A stretch of 64,000 bases of DNA from RYN-230 sp963717125 (GCA_963717125.1 CAVQVG010000004.1:1-64000); one strand, 5' to 3'; shown: positions 30,650 to 39,110, counted from the stretch's first letter. The notes: a model not told the origin generated them from the sequence alone. Translations and numbers: made by a program.

Positions 30650-31959
30650 CGGGCACCCCCGGGCTGCGCGTGCCGGAACACCCAGCCCCGGTACAGGATG
30701 AAGCGCACTAGGGTGGCGGTCAGGTTGGCCGCGATCAGCACGGTGAGCTCGGCCGCCCGGCCGGGCTGGGCCGTGCTGGCGTGCAGGGCGGCCAGCGCGG
30801 CCGAGGTGAGCGCGAGCCCGATGCCGAACGCGATCAGCCCGCGCACCTGGTGCCGGGCCGCGTGCCGCCGGCCCCGGATGCCGAACGTGACCCGCCGGTT
30901 GACCGCGGTATTGGCCACCGCGGTCAGCAGCAAGCTGATGGCGTTCGCGGCCTGCGCGGCCAGCACGCCGCGCAGCAGCAGATAGAGCAGCACGTAGGCC
31001 ACCGTGCTGGCCACCCCGACCAGGACGAACCGGACGAGCTGCTTTGCGCCGCCGGGGGGCTTGGACCCGCCGTCTTCCCTCCTCGCTCGTTCCTCCCCGC
31101 CCGCCTCCCCATTCCCCCTGCACTGTCCAGACGGCGGCGCCCCCCTTTGGCGCAGGTCCGGGCTGCGCAGGGCCGGCACCTGGATCGCGCCGCGGGCCAG
31201 CCCGGTGCCGAGCCGCACGATGCCGCGCAGGTCAGCCACGGCGGTACCGACCACGTTGACCCGGGAGTCGGGGTCATCGATCCAGTCCACCGGGACCTCG
31301 TGGATGCGCAGCCCGGCCCGTTCCGCCAGCACCAGCAGCTCGGTGTCGAAGAACCAGCCGGTATCGGTGGTGAGCGGCAGCAGCGCGCGCGCCGCGTCCG
31401 CGCGGATCGCCTTGAACCCGCACTGCGCGTCGGAGAAGCGGGTGCCCAGCGTGGCGTGCAGCAGCAGGTTGTAGCAGCGGGAGATGATCTCGCGCTTGGG
31501 GCCGCGGACCACCCGCGCGCCGCGGGCCAGCCGGGTGCCGATCGCGACGTCGCTGTGCCCGGACAGCAGCGGCGCGACCAGCGGCAGCAGCGCGTTCAGG
31601 TCGGTGGACAGGTCCACGTCCATGTAGGCGCAGACATCAGCTTCGCTGGCCGACCAGACCGAGCGCAGTGCCCCGCCGCGGCCGGGCCGCTCGATGCGGA
31701 CCGCGCGCACCCCGCTGACGTCGGCCGCCAGCGCCAGGGCCTGCGCCCAGGTGCCGTCGGTGCTCCCGTTGTCCGCGATGGTGATGCGGGCGGTGCACGG
31801 AAAGGCCGCGTCCAGGTAGCCGCGCAGCCGCCGGACGCTCGGCCCGAGGCCATGTTCTTCGTTGCGGACCGGGACCACGATCTCAACCTTGGCCGCGCCA
31901 GGTGGCTGCCCGGCCTGGCCGGCAATCCGGGTGCCCGGTATGGATTCGGTAGTAGGCAT
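30646..31959 (-). CDS. GT2 polyprenyl-phosphate glycosyltransferase fused to GtrA domain
   Basis: 437 residues from ATG 31959. The N-terminal part is a dolichol-phosphate-mannose-synthase-like GT2 domain: VEIVVPVRNEEHGLG, ITIADNGSTDGTW, CAYMDVDLSTDL (DxD) and DAQCGFKAIRADAARALLP with FFDTELLVLAERAGLRIHEV. A charged linker then leads to a GtrA domain of four spans (VRFVLVGVASTVAYVLLYLLLRGVL, ANTAVNRRVTFG). It makes a polyprenyl-linked sugar and perhaps flips it; the GT39-like enzyme encoded downstream uses it. A longer start through 32021 is possible. An IS remnant lies directly upstream. Confidence 0.85.
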   Translation of the reverse strand: MPTTESIPGTRIAGQAGQPPGAAKVEIVVPVRNEEHGLGPSVRRLRGYLDAAFPCTARITIADNGSTDGTWAQALALAADVSGVRAVRIERPGRGGALRSVWSASEADVCAYMDVDLSTDLNALLPLVAPLLSGHSDVAIGTRLARGARVVRGPKREIISRCYNLLLHATLGTRFSDAQCGFKAIRADAARALLPLTTDTGWFFDTELLVLAERAGLRIHEVPVDWIDDPDSRVNVVGTAVADLRGIVRLGTGLARGAIQVPALRSPDLRQRGAPPSGQCRGNGEAGGEERARREDGGSKPPGGAKQLVRFVLVGVASTVAYVLLYLLLRGVLAAQAANAISLLLTAVANTAVNRRVTFGIRGRRHAARHQVRGLIAFGIGLALTSAALAALHASTAQPGRAAELTVLIAANLTATLVRFILYRGWVFRHAQPGGAR

Positions 31960-32421
31960 GCTCTGGATCTTCGGTAGCCAGGCTTTACTCCGGCTTAACT
32001 GTTTTTCTGTGCCAGCCATGAAAGCGAGATGTGCGACTCCGCGGAACTCGCGAGTTTTCTGCAGGCGGCTGAGAGATGTTTGAGAAAAGAGCGCCATAGC
32101 CTCACTTCCGTCAGCGCCACGCAGCTGGCGAATGTCGAAGGTGAGGAGTTCTCCACCCGGCCCGCTGTCCCGGTATATTGCCTGGCCACGCCAGCAGACA
32201 TGCGGCCCTTTTTGAGGAACCCCGTCTCGTCGGCGGCCAGGACCGCGCCGGGGTCCCCGAGCTCCCCGATCGCGTACCGGCACAGGGCGTCCCGGACCAC
32301 GCGGCACGCGGCGTGGCTGCATGTGGTTCGCCCCAGAGAGAGCCTGGAGCCACCGAAAACCTGGGGGGAGTGGTGTGCCTGCCGTTCGTCACGGGCGTTC
32401 CCGGCTAACAGCGCGGCGCCG
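31960..32421. other. intergenic region with IS701 scrap
   Basis: 460 bases upstream of the glycosyltransferase operon. About 31960-32110 is comparatively AT-rich and should hold its promoter. The rest contains the transposase fragment at 32151-32300 and sequence with no recognisable coding content. No terminal inverted repeats were found by eye. Confidence 0.5.
32151..32300 (-). mobile_element. fragment of an IS701-family transposase
   Basis: The reverse strand reads VRDALCRYAIGELGDPGAVL, AADETGFLKKGRMSAGVARQ and YTGTAGRVEN without interruption, an excellent match to the catalytic region of IS701-family transposases, where DETGFLKKG contains the first catalytic Asp. Homology stops abruptly on both sides: about 50 of roughly 400 residues remain. 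The frame continues to 31995 as unrelated sequence. Confidence 0.82.
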
Positions 32422-32814
32422 CTACAGGGCCATGAACCGGCCCACGGCGATTGACGCGGCTAGCGCGAGCAGCACCAGGTCCCGGAGGATCCCGGCCAGC
32501 GTCCGCGATCTCGGCAGCAGCTGATAGCCGAAAACAGGCGCATGGTAGACCGCGAGCATCCCCATCCACAGGTCGTAGAGGACAAGGGGCGCGAGTATCA
32601 CCGCGGCAACGGCAGAGGCGGCGGCGAACTTGATGCCGTTTCCTGAGGGGCCCAGCAGCAGGAATGCCAGGCCGAACAAGAGGGTGGTTATCTCATTGAC
32701 GTGTGCATGGCTGCCTGTTCGGGAATTCCGTGCCGGCACGCGCAAGTCAGCGATCCACCACAGCATGAGAAAGCTGGCGGCAATCGAGAGGGTTTCAAGC
32801 GTCGTGCTGCCCAC
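32422..32814 (-). CDS. small membrane protein of unknown function
   Basis: 130 residues from GTG 32814 with four predicted spans: LETLSIAASFLMLWWIADL, EITTLLFGLAFLLLGPSG, FAAASAVAAVILAPLVLYDLW and LRDLVLLALAASIAVGRFM. The base composition is clearly lower in GC than the neighbours and it adjoins the IS fragment, both hinting at transfer. No family recognised. Ribosome site weak (GAGAGC). Confidence 0.6.
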   Translation of the reverse strand: MGSTTLETLSIAASFLMLWWIADLRVPARNSRTGSHAHVNEITTLLFGLAFLLLGPSGNGIKFAAASAVAAVILAPLVLYDLWMGMLAVYHAPVFGYQLLPRSRTLAGILRDLVLLALAASIAVGRFMAL

Positions 32815-33348
32815 GCTCTCACTATGACTGACTTACCGCCGCCCTGCCATACTCCGGCTCAATCCTCCAGGTCGTCTGCGCGGTCGCGGGCGCGGCCTGC
32901 GGGTTCGCCCCGCCAGCGACCTGTCCCGCCTGGTCCCGAGCCAAGGCTGGCCGGCGATCACGTGTCCGCTCTCGCCGGGCCAGTCCTATGACAACCCCAT
33001 AACCAACGCAGACCCCTCCAGTGACTTCGCCCGCTGCCACCCCTACTCTCCCTCCCAACGCCAGTACCCGCCCAGTCACGTTGGTCCAGGCGCGGCCGTC
33101 ATTGGCGGGTCCCGACGCGGCCTGCATCATCAGCGCGGTTACTTATGCCTCGCCGGTGGGGCACAATGCACCGCACTCTTCCCGGGCTGGCTGCTCCGCG
33201 CGGCCGGCCACGTGCGGAACTTGACCGCCCGGCCCGGCCGCCCTAACGTAGCCCGCGTCTTCACTACAAAATTGTCGCCAAAATTAGCTGACTCTCTGTC
33301 AGTGCCGCTGGAGGCTAGCGTGCCGGCATCCCAGCCGCCCGGGCCGCC
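32815..33348. other. upstream region of the aromatic catabolic operon
   Basis: 530 bases with no supported gene. The last 80 bases are AT-richer and contain AATTGTCGCCAAAATT (about 33271-33286) and the dyad CTGACTCTCTGTCAG (33288-33302), candidate sites for the FadR-type regulator encoded in the operon. The remaining 450 bases show nothing recognisable. Confidence 0.45.
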
Positions 33349-34290
33349 ATGCTGACGTCCACGGCGCCCACCGAGTGGGGCCGCCGGCTGGTGCGCGGCG
33401 CCTACGACCTGCACGTGCACGTCGCGCCGGACGTGATGCGCCGCCGGGTCACCGACCTGCAGCTGGCCCGGCGCTGCTGGGACGTCGGCCTGGCCGGCTT
33501 CGCGCTCAAGTCGCACTACGTGCCGACCGCGGAACGGGCCGCCGTGCTGAACGAGGCACTGAACGGGGCGGTGCAGGTGCTCGGCACGCTGACCCTCAAC
33601 GCCGCGGTGGGCGGGATGAACCCGCTCGCGGTCGAGATCGCCGCCCGGGAGGGCGCCCGGATCGTCTGGATGCCGACCGTGGACGCGGCCAACCACCGGG
33701 ACAAGCAGGCCGACCTGCCCGCGGGCTCGACCCCGCCGATGTGGCTGGCGCTGCAGCGGGACCTGGACGCCCAGGGCATCACGGTGGACCCGGTGCCGGT
33801 GCTGGACGCCGCGGGGCGGCCGCTGCCCGCCACGCTGGAGGTGCTGCGGCTGGCCGCCCGGCACCAGCTCGTGGTGGCCACCGGGCATCTCTCCGCCCGG
33901 GAGGCGCGGGCCGTGGCCGACGCCGCGTTCGAGGCCGGCGTGCGGCACGTCATGATCACCCACCCGGAATTCCCGCAGCAGGACATGAGCCTGGCCGACC
34001 AGGTGGCCCTGGCCCGGCAGGGGGCGTTCCTGGAGCGGTGCTTCACCACCCCGTTCACCGGCAAGTGCGACTGGGCCACGATGGTGGCCAACATCCGGGC
34101 CGCCGGCCCGGAGCAGACGATCGTCACTACGGATCTCGGCCAGCCGTCCAACCCGCCCGTCGAGGACGGGCTGGCCCTGATGGCCGACGCGTTGCAGAAG
34201 TCCGGATTCACCGACGAGGAGATCACCACCATGATCGTCGCCAACAGCAGGCTGCTGGCCGGCCCCGAGCCGCAGGGCGGGACGCGGTGA
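33349..34290 (+). CDS. DUF6282 amidohydrolase-like protein
   Basis: 313 residues. The metal-site pattern of amidohydrolases is visible: YDLHVHVAPD (HxH near residue 22-24), FALKSHYVPT (Lys/His), VVATGHLSAREA (His), VMITHPEFPQQD (His) and TIVTTDLGQP (Asp). These blocks match the DUF6282 family. First gene of a six-gene operon; the next gene overlaps by GTGA. In the known protocatechuate 4,5-cleavage pathway a lactonase of the amidohydrolase superfamily (LigI, 2-pyrone-4,6-dicarboxylate hydrolase) precedes the GalB/LigJ step, so this protein may fill that place. That assignment is inference only. Confidence 0.78.
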   Translation: MLTSTAPTEWGRRLVRGAYDLHVHVAPDVMRRRVTDLQLARRCWDVGLAGFALKSHYVPTAERAAVLNEALNGAVQVLGTLTLNAAVGGMNPLAVEIAAREGARIVWMPTVDAANHRDKQADLPAGSTPPMWLALQRDLDAQGITVDPVPVLDAAGRPLPATLEVLRLAARHQLVVATGHLSAREARAVADAAFEAGVRHVMITHPEFPQQDMSLADQVALARQGAFLERCFTTPFTGKCDWATMVANIRAAGPEQTIVTTDLGQPSNPPVEDGLALMADALQKSGFTDEEITTMIVANSRLLAGPEPQGGTR

Positions 34291-35051
34291 CCGCCGCGGG
34301 GGAGGCTGCGCCCGGCGGAGAGCAGCCGCCCGGCACCGGGCGGCGGCTGCTCGTGGTCAGTGCGCACGCGGCCGACTTCGTCTGGCGGGCGGCCGGTTAT
34401 ATCGCGCTCAGCACCGAGGCCGGCGCCGAGGCGCACGTGGTGTGCTTGTCGTTCGGCGAGCGGGGCGAGTCGCCGGGGGCCTGGAAGCAGCCGGGCATGA
34501 CCCTGGACAAGGTGAAGGAGATCCGGCGGGCCGAGGCACAGGCGGCCGGGGACACGCTCGGCGCGGTCATGCACTTCCTGGACAAGGGCGACTACCCGCT
34601 GCCGGACACCGAGGAGATGCTGCTGGAGCTGGCCGAGCTGATGCGCGCGACCGCCCCGGACGTGATCCTCACCCACGCCAAGGCCGACCCGTACAACTAT
34701 GACCACCCGGTGGCGGCCGACCTGACGATCCGGGCCCGGGCCGTCGCCCAGGCGCCCGGCCGGGAATCCGCCCACCCGCCGCTCGGGGCGCCGCCGGTGT
34801 TCCGGTTCGAGCCGCACCAGCCGGAGATGTGCGAGTTCCGGCCGGACGTGCTGGTGGACATCACCCCGGTGTTCAGCCGGAAGACGGCGGCCATGGCCGC
34901 GATGGGGTCACAGGAGCACCTGGTCCGCTACTACAGCGCGCTGGCCGAGCGGCGTGCAGTGCAGGCGGTGCGCAACGGCGGCCCGGCGTCGATCCGCTAC
35001 GCCGAGGCGTACCAGCGCGTCTTCCCGCAGGTGAGCACGGTGCTGGCGTGA
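34287..35051 (+). CDS. galB: PIG-L family 4-oxalomesaconate hydratase (GalB-like)
   Basis: 254 residues from GTG 34287. PIG-L/LmbE fold, but the usual AHPDDE motif reads VVSAHAADFVWRAAGYIAL, the variant known from GalB of Pseudomonas, and the following VVCLSFGERGES, KADPYNYDHPVAADL, FRFEPHQPEMCEFRPDVLVDIT and GSQEHLVRYYS also agree with GalB. GalB adds water to 4-oxalomesaconate to give 4-carboxy-4-hydroxy-2-oxoadipate in gallate/protocatechuate meta-cleavage. The next gene encodes the aldolase for exactly that product, which supports the call. Metal ligands His/Asp in AHAAD and HPVA are kept. Confidence 0.78.
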   Translation: MTAAGEAAPGGEQPPGTGRRLLVVSAHAADFVWRAAGYIALSTEAGAEAHVVCLSFGERGESPGAWKQPGMTLDKVKEIRRAEAQAAGDTLGAVMHFLDKGDYPLPDTEEMLLELAELMRATAPDVILTHAKADPYNYDHPVAADLTIRARAVAQAPGRESAHPPLGAPPVFRFEPHQPEMCEFRPDVLVDITPVFSRKTAAMAAMGSQEHLVRYYSALAERRAVQAVRNGGPASIRYAEAYQRVFPQVSTVLA

Positions 35052-35767
35052 AGCCCGTGATCGTGGTGGACCCACCGCGGGCCGACCCAGCCGCCGTCAC
35101 CGAGCTCGGCGAGCTCGGGGTGGCCACCGTGCATGAAGCGGCTGGCAAGTCCGGGCTGCTCGGCACCACGCTGCGGCCGGCCTGGGCTGGCGCCCGGGCC
35201 GCGGGAACCGCGGTCACCGTGCTGTGCGGGCCGGGTGACAATCTCATGGTGCACGCGGCCGTCGAGCAGGCCCGCCGGGGCGACCTGCTGGTCGTCACCA
35301 CGACCTCGCCGTCCAGCGACGGGTTCATCGGCGAGCTGATCGTCACGTCCCTGGCCGCCCGGGGCGTGACCGGCCTGGTCACCACCACCGGCGTCCGCGA
35401 CGTGGCCGAGATCACCCAGGCGGCCTTCCCGCTCTGGTCGCAGCACGTCAGCGCCCAGGGCACGCTGAAGGCCACGGCGGGCTGTGTGAACGTGCCGATC
35501 GTCGTCGGCGGGGTGGTCGTGCACCCCGGCGACGCGGTGGTGGCCGACGACGACGGGGTGGTCTGCGTTCCGCGGGCGGAGGCCGCCGAGGTGGCGGCGG
35601 CGGGCCGGCTCCGGCTGCAGCGCGAGGACGCGGCCCGGGCGGCGTTCGCCCAGGGTGAGCTCGGCCTGGACCGGTACGACCTGCGGCCGGTGCTGGACCG
35701 GCTCGGCGTCCAGTACGCCCAGTACGCCCAGCAGGGGCCGGCCGGTCCGGGGGAGGAGCCCACGTGA
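35048..35767 (+). CDS. RraA-like 4-carboxy-4-hydroxy-2-oxoadipate aldolase
   Basis: 239 residues from GTG 35048 (GTGA overlap with the GalB-like gene). The class II HMG/CHA aldolase pattern is present: LGVATVHEAAGKSGLLG, CGPGDNLMVHAAVEQARRGDLLVV, and VTGLVTTTGVRDVAEI with the catalytic-type Arg-Asp pair. Enzymes of this family cleave 4-carboxy-4-hydroxy-2-oxoadipate to pyruvate and oxaloacetate and often decarboxylate oxaloacetate. Together with the preceding hydratase this gives the last two steps of a meta-cleavage route. The C-terminal ~20 residues (QYAQYAQQGPAG) are a low-complexity tail. Confidence 0.83.
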   Translation: MKPVIVVDPPRADPAAVTELGELGVATVHEAAGKSGLLGTTLRPAWAGARAAGTAVTVLCGPGDNLMVHAAVEQARRGDLLVVTTTSPSSDGFIGELIVTSLAARGVTGLVTTTGVRDVAEITQAAFPLWSQHVSAQGTLKATAGCVNVPIVVGGVVVHPGDAVVADDDGVVCVPRAEAAEVAAAGRLRLQREDAARAAFAQGELGLDRYDLRPVLDRLGVQYAQYAQQGPAGPGEEPT

Positions 35768-36456
35768 CCGACGACGTGGCCGTCCTGGACGCGCTGCGGG
35801 ATGCCATCCTGGACGGCGAGTTCGCGGCTGGCCAGCGGCTGGTCGAGGTGGACCTGTGCGAACGCTTCGGCTGCAGCCGGTTCGCGGTGCGCGCCGCCAT
35901 CCCGGTCCTGGCCAGTGAAGGCCTGGTGGAGCTGCAGCGGCACCGCGGCGCGCGGGTCCGGGTCATCCCGCTCGACGAGGCGATCGAGATCACCGAGGTG
36001 CGGCGGCTGCTCGAGGGCCTGACCGCGGCCCGCGCCGCCGAACGGGTCACCCCGGCCCAGGCCGCCGAGCTGGCGGAGATCGTCCAGGAGATGCGCGACG
36101 CGGTGGCCGCCGCCGAGTTGCTCCGCTACAGCGACGCCAACGCCCGGCTGCACGGCCTCATCCGGACGATCGCCGCGCACGGCACCGCCACCGCCATCAT
36201 CGAGCGGCTGCGCGCGCAGCTGGTCCGGCACCAATTCGCGCTGTCCCTGGTGCCGGGCCGCCCGGGGGTGTCGCTGGGTCAGCACGAGCGCATCGCCGCC
36301 GCCATCGCCGCGCGGGACCCCGCCGCGGCCGAGGCGGCCATGCGCGACCACATCACCAGCGTCATCGACGCGCTCAGGGACCTGCCACCGGATCAAGCCA
36401 GCCGGACGTGGGCCGGAACGGAAGGCGCCGGGCGAGCCGTCGGCGCCAGGAGGTGA
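35764..36456 (+). CDS. FadR-subfamily GntR regulator
   Basis: 230 residues from GTG 35764, overlapping the aldolase stop by GTGA. N-terminal winged helix: LDALRDAILDGEFAAGQRLVEVDL, ERFGCSRFAVRAAIPVLASEGL, HRGARVRVIPLDEAIEI. C-terminal FCD domain with the metal/ligand residues in YSDANARLHGLI, GQHERIAAAIAARD and AAMRDHITSV. Lying inside the operon it most likely represses it until an aromatic acid or pathway intermediate binds. Candidate sites stand upstream of the first gene. Confidence 0.9.
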   Translation: MTDDVAVLDALRDAILDGEFAAGQRLVEVDLCERFGCSRFAVRAAIPVLASEGLVELQRHRGARVRVIPLDEAIEITEVRRLLEGLTAARAAERVTPAQAAELAEIVQEMRDAVAAAELLRYSDANARLHGLIRTIAAHGTATAIIERLRAQLVRHQFALSLVPGRPGVSLGQHERIAAAIAARDPAAAEAAMRDHITSVIDALRDLPPDQASRTWAGTEGAGRAVGARR

Positions 36457-36463
36457 GGATGCC

Positions 36464-37468
36464 ATGACAGCCGGCCAGCCGGCCCCGCAGGCCGAGCGGT
36501 GCCGCGACATCGCCCACGTGTCCGCGGTCGAGTTGCGCTCCGCGGTCCCCGAGCAGACCGTCAACTTCTTCGTCCGGCTGCTGGGCATGACCGAGGTAGC
36601 CCGCGAGGGGCCGCGCACCTACGTGCACGCCTGGGACGACTACGAGCAGTTCACCGTGTGCGTGACGGACAGCGCGACGTCCGGTATCGGCCGGACCTGG
36701 CTGCGCGCGGCCAGCCCGGCCGCGCTGCAGCGGCGGGTGCAGGCCATCGAGGCCAGCGGGCACGGCATCGGCTGGACCGACGCGCAGCAGGGCATCGGGC
36801 CCGCCTACCTGTTCACCGACTCCGACGGCCACGAGATGGCCCTGTACTGGGAGACCGAGTGGTACGTCGCGCCGGAGGGGCAGCGCCCGGCGCTGAAGAA
36901 CCAGGCCGCGCCGTTCCCCGGGCGGGGCGCCAACGTGCGCCGGCTCGACCACGTCAATTACCTGGCCGCGGACATCCCCGCGGTCAGCCGGTTCCTCCCC
37001 GACGTGCTCGGCGCCCAGCTCACCGAGCAGATCGTGCTGGATGACGGGGTCCCGTCCGCGGTCTGGTACCACGTGGCCGACAAGAGCTACGACCTGGTGT
37101 ATACCAGCGACTGGACCGGCACGGCCGGGCGCCTGCACCACGTCGCGTTCGCCACCGACCAGCGGGAGGACATCCTGCGCGCGGCCGACGTCATGCTGGA
37201 GGCCGGCATCCACATCGAGACCGGACCGCACAAGCACGCCATTCAGCAGACGTTCTTCCTCTACGTCTGGGAGCCCGGCGGCAACCGCATCGAACTATGT
37301 AACGCCGGTGCCCGCCTGGTCCTGGCCCCGGACTGGCGGCCTATTTCCTGGAGCCGGGAAGAGCGGGCCAAGGGCCAGGCGTGGGGACTGCAGACCATCG
37401 AGACGTTCCACACCCACGGCACGCCGCCGGTAGATCTGGCCGCCAGCCGCCCCGGCACGCCCGGATGA
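36464..37468 (+). CDS. type I extradiol (VOC) ring-cleavage dioxygenase
   Basis: 334 residues with two tandem VOC domains (about 18-135 and 155-285). Only the second has the full iron site: His about 163 (RLDHVNYLAADIP), His about 226 (GRLHHVAFATDQRE) and Glu about 277 (GGNRIELC). This is the catechol 2,3-dioxygenase arrangement. AGGAGG lies 10 bases before the ATG inside the end of the regulator gene. It should open the ring of a catecholic substrate; the downstream genes imply a carboxylated one such as protocatechuate or gallate, normally handled by the unrelated LigAB-type enzymes. Confidence 0.82.
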   Translation: MTAGQPAPQAERCRDIAHVSAVELRSAVPEQTVNFFVRLLGMTEVAREGPRTYVHAWDDYEQFTVCVTDSATSGIGRTWLRAASPAALQRRVQAIEASGHGIGWTDAQQGIGPAYLFTDSDGHEMALYWETEWYVAPEGQRPALKNQAAPFPGRGANVRRLDHVNYLAADIPAVSRFLPDVLGAQLTEQIVLDDGVPSAVWYHVADKSYDLVYTSDWTGTAGRLHHVAFATDQREDILRAADVMLEAGIHIETGPHKHAIQQTFFLYVWEPGGNRIELCNAGARLVLAPDWRPISWSREERAKGQAWGLQTIETFHTHGTPPVDLAASRPGTPG

Positions 37469-38280
37469 CGGCCGGGACCACGCCGCCGGTCACGGTGGCC
37501 GTGCTCGGGCTGGGTGAAGCGGGCGGGCACATCGCCCGGGACCTGGCCGCCGCCGGGGCGCGGGTGCGCGGCTTCGACCCGGCCGTGCCCGCCCCGCCCG
37601 GCGTCGAGCCCGCGGCGGACGACGCGGCTGCCTGCCGGGGAGCGGACCTGGTGCTCAGCCTGACCACGGCGGGCGAAGCCGAGAACGCGCTGCGCCAGGC
37701 CCTGGCTGGCCTGGACGGCCGTACCGCCTACGCCGACCTCAACACGGCGGCCGCCGGGCTGAAGCAGCGGCTGGCCGGCCTGGCCGCGCAGGCCGGGGTG
37801 CCGTTCGCGGACGTGGCCATCATGGCGCCGGTGCCGCCGCGCGGGCTGGGAACCCCCATGCTGGCCTCCGGCCCGGCCGCGGCCAGCGTGGCCAGCCTGC
37901 TGGGCGGCTGCGGCGCCTCGGTCGGCGTGCTGCCCGGTCCGCCCGGCGCGGCCGCCACCCGCAAGCTGCTGCGCAGCGTCTTCTACAAGGGCATGGCGGC
38001 CGCGGTGGTCGAGGCGCTGCGCGCCGCCGAGGCGGCCGGCCAGGCGGACTGGCTCCGCGAGCACATCGCGGCCGAACTGGCGGCCACCGATGCTGATACC
38101 GCGAAACGGCTGGAGCAGGGCAGCTACCAGCACGCGCGGCGCCGCGCCCACGAGATGGCCGCCGCTAGCGAACTGCTGGAGGAGCTGGGCGTGCCGCCCC
38201 GGGTGGCCCGGGCCAGCCAGCACTGGCTGGAGGAGCTGGCCTCTGCTGACGGCGCGCGCGGGGATATCGCCGTCGTTTAG
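37465..38280 (+). CDS. 6-phosphogluconate-dehydrogenase-like NAD(P) oxidoreductase
   Basis: 271 residues. N-terminal Rossmann motif VAVLGLGEAGGHIARDLAAAG with the acceptor Asp in VRGFDPA, then the conserved YADLNTAAAG and VPFADVAIMAPVPPRGLGTP, and a helical C-terminal domain with LRSVFYKGMAAAVVEAL, where Lys is in the catalytic position of beta-hydroxyacid dehydrogenases. Its ATG overlaps the dioxygenase stop. In this operon it could oxidise the ring-cleavage semialdehyde or lactol, the role LigC (an unrelated Gfo/Idh protein) plays in the protocatechuate 4,5-route. The end overlaps the stop of the convergent gene by 4 bases. Confidence 0.78.
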   Translation: MTAGTTPPVTVAVLGLGEAGGHIARDLAAAGARVRGFDPAVPAPPGVEPAADDAAACRGADLVLSLTTAGEAENALRQALAGLDGRTAYADLNTAAAGLKQRLAGLAAQAGVPFADVAIMAPVPPRGLGTPMLASGPAAASVASLLGGCGASVGVLPGPPGAAATRKLLRSVFYKGMAAAVVEALRAAEAAGQADWLREHIAAELAATDADTAKRLEQGSYQHARRRAHEMAAASELLEELGVPPRVARASQHWLEELASADGARGDIAVV

Positions 38281-39110
38281 CTGAGCACCCCGTCCAGGAC
38301 TTGGCCGAACTGTTCAGGGAGGGCGGCGAACCCGGCGTGGTCGCCGGGGAACTCGACCACCGGCGGGCCGAGCTCGGCGGCCAGGGCTAGCGCGGTGCCG
38401 TTGGCCAGCTGGCCCGCCGAGGTCGCGCCCGCGCCGACCACGATGCGCGTGGACGCCGCGCGCAGCGCCGCGATGTCCGGCCGGTAGTCCGTGGTTGGGC
38501 GGAGCAGGTGGGCGAGGAAATGGCCGGTGGTGGCGCGCATCCGGGCGATCTGTTCTGGCGACGGCTGCCACTGCGGTTCGCCTGCTGGTGGGCCGGCCGG
38601 GCCACCGCCGAGGCCGGTATGAGCCATGAACTTCTGCATGGCCTGGTCCGGGCCGCCGGTCCGGTACGTATCGTAGATGTCCTGGATCTCGGCGCGCCGT
38701 TGCGCACGATCGGGCAGCAGTTCGATGACCGGAGGTTCGTGCGCGACCAGCGTGCCCACCTGGTCCGGGTGGGCGGTGACCAGGGCCAGCCCGACGACGG
38801 CCCCGCCGCTGCTGCCGAAGACCATCGCCGGTTCGCCGCCGAGCGCGGTGACCAGGCGGTGCACGTCGTCGGCCTGCAGTTCGGGCGTCACATCCTGATC
38901 GCTGTCCTCGATGCCGCTGTTGCCGATGCCCCGTGGGTCGTAGGTCACGACCGTGTAGCGGTCGGCGAGCGCGCCGGCCAGCCCGGCGAAGCCGGTGCTG
39001 TCCATCGGCGAGCCGATGAGCAGCAGCAGCGGACCGGTGCCGCGCTGCTCGTAGTACAGCCGGGCGCCGGGCACGTCCACGGTGTGCGTCGCCAGCTGGG
39101 ACTCGGGCAT
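38277..39110 (-). CDS. alpha/beta hydrolase
   Basis: 277 residues from ATG 39110 (AAGGGGG upstream); the open frame extends further but is not protein-like. LLLLIGSPMDSTGF is the oxyanion region, the nucleophile elbow is VFGSSGGAVVG (Ser about 101), DPRGIGNSG precedes it, and PGDHAGFAALP supplies the His. A complete small-molecule esterase/hydrolase; substrate unknown. It is convergent with the catabolic operon and their stop codons interlock. Confidence 0.85.
   Translation of the reverse strand: MPESQLATHTVDVPGARLYYEQRGTGPLLLLIGSPMDSTGFAGLAGALADRYTVVTYDPRGIGNSGIEDSDQDVTPELQADDVHRLVTALGGEPAMVFGSSGGAVVGLALVTAHPDQVGTLVAHEPPVIELLPDRAQRRAEIQDIYDTYRTGGPDQAMQKFMAHTGLGGGPAGPPAGEPQWQPSPEQIARMRATTGHFLAHLLRPTTDYRPDIAALRAASTRIVVGAGATSAGQLANGTALALAAELGPPVVEFPGDHAGFAALPEQFGQVLDGVLS

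Noticed and set aside
29102..30985. 627-codon forward frame antisense to the glycosyltransferases
   Set aside because: Same artefact: composition is Q/R/P/G-rich and the opposite strand has convincing GT39 and GT2 motifs.
33139..33963. Reverse-strand 274-codon frame over the DUF6282 gene
   Set aside because: Shadow frame; the forward strand carries the conserved metal-site motifs.
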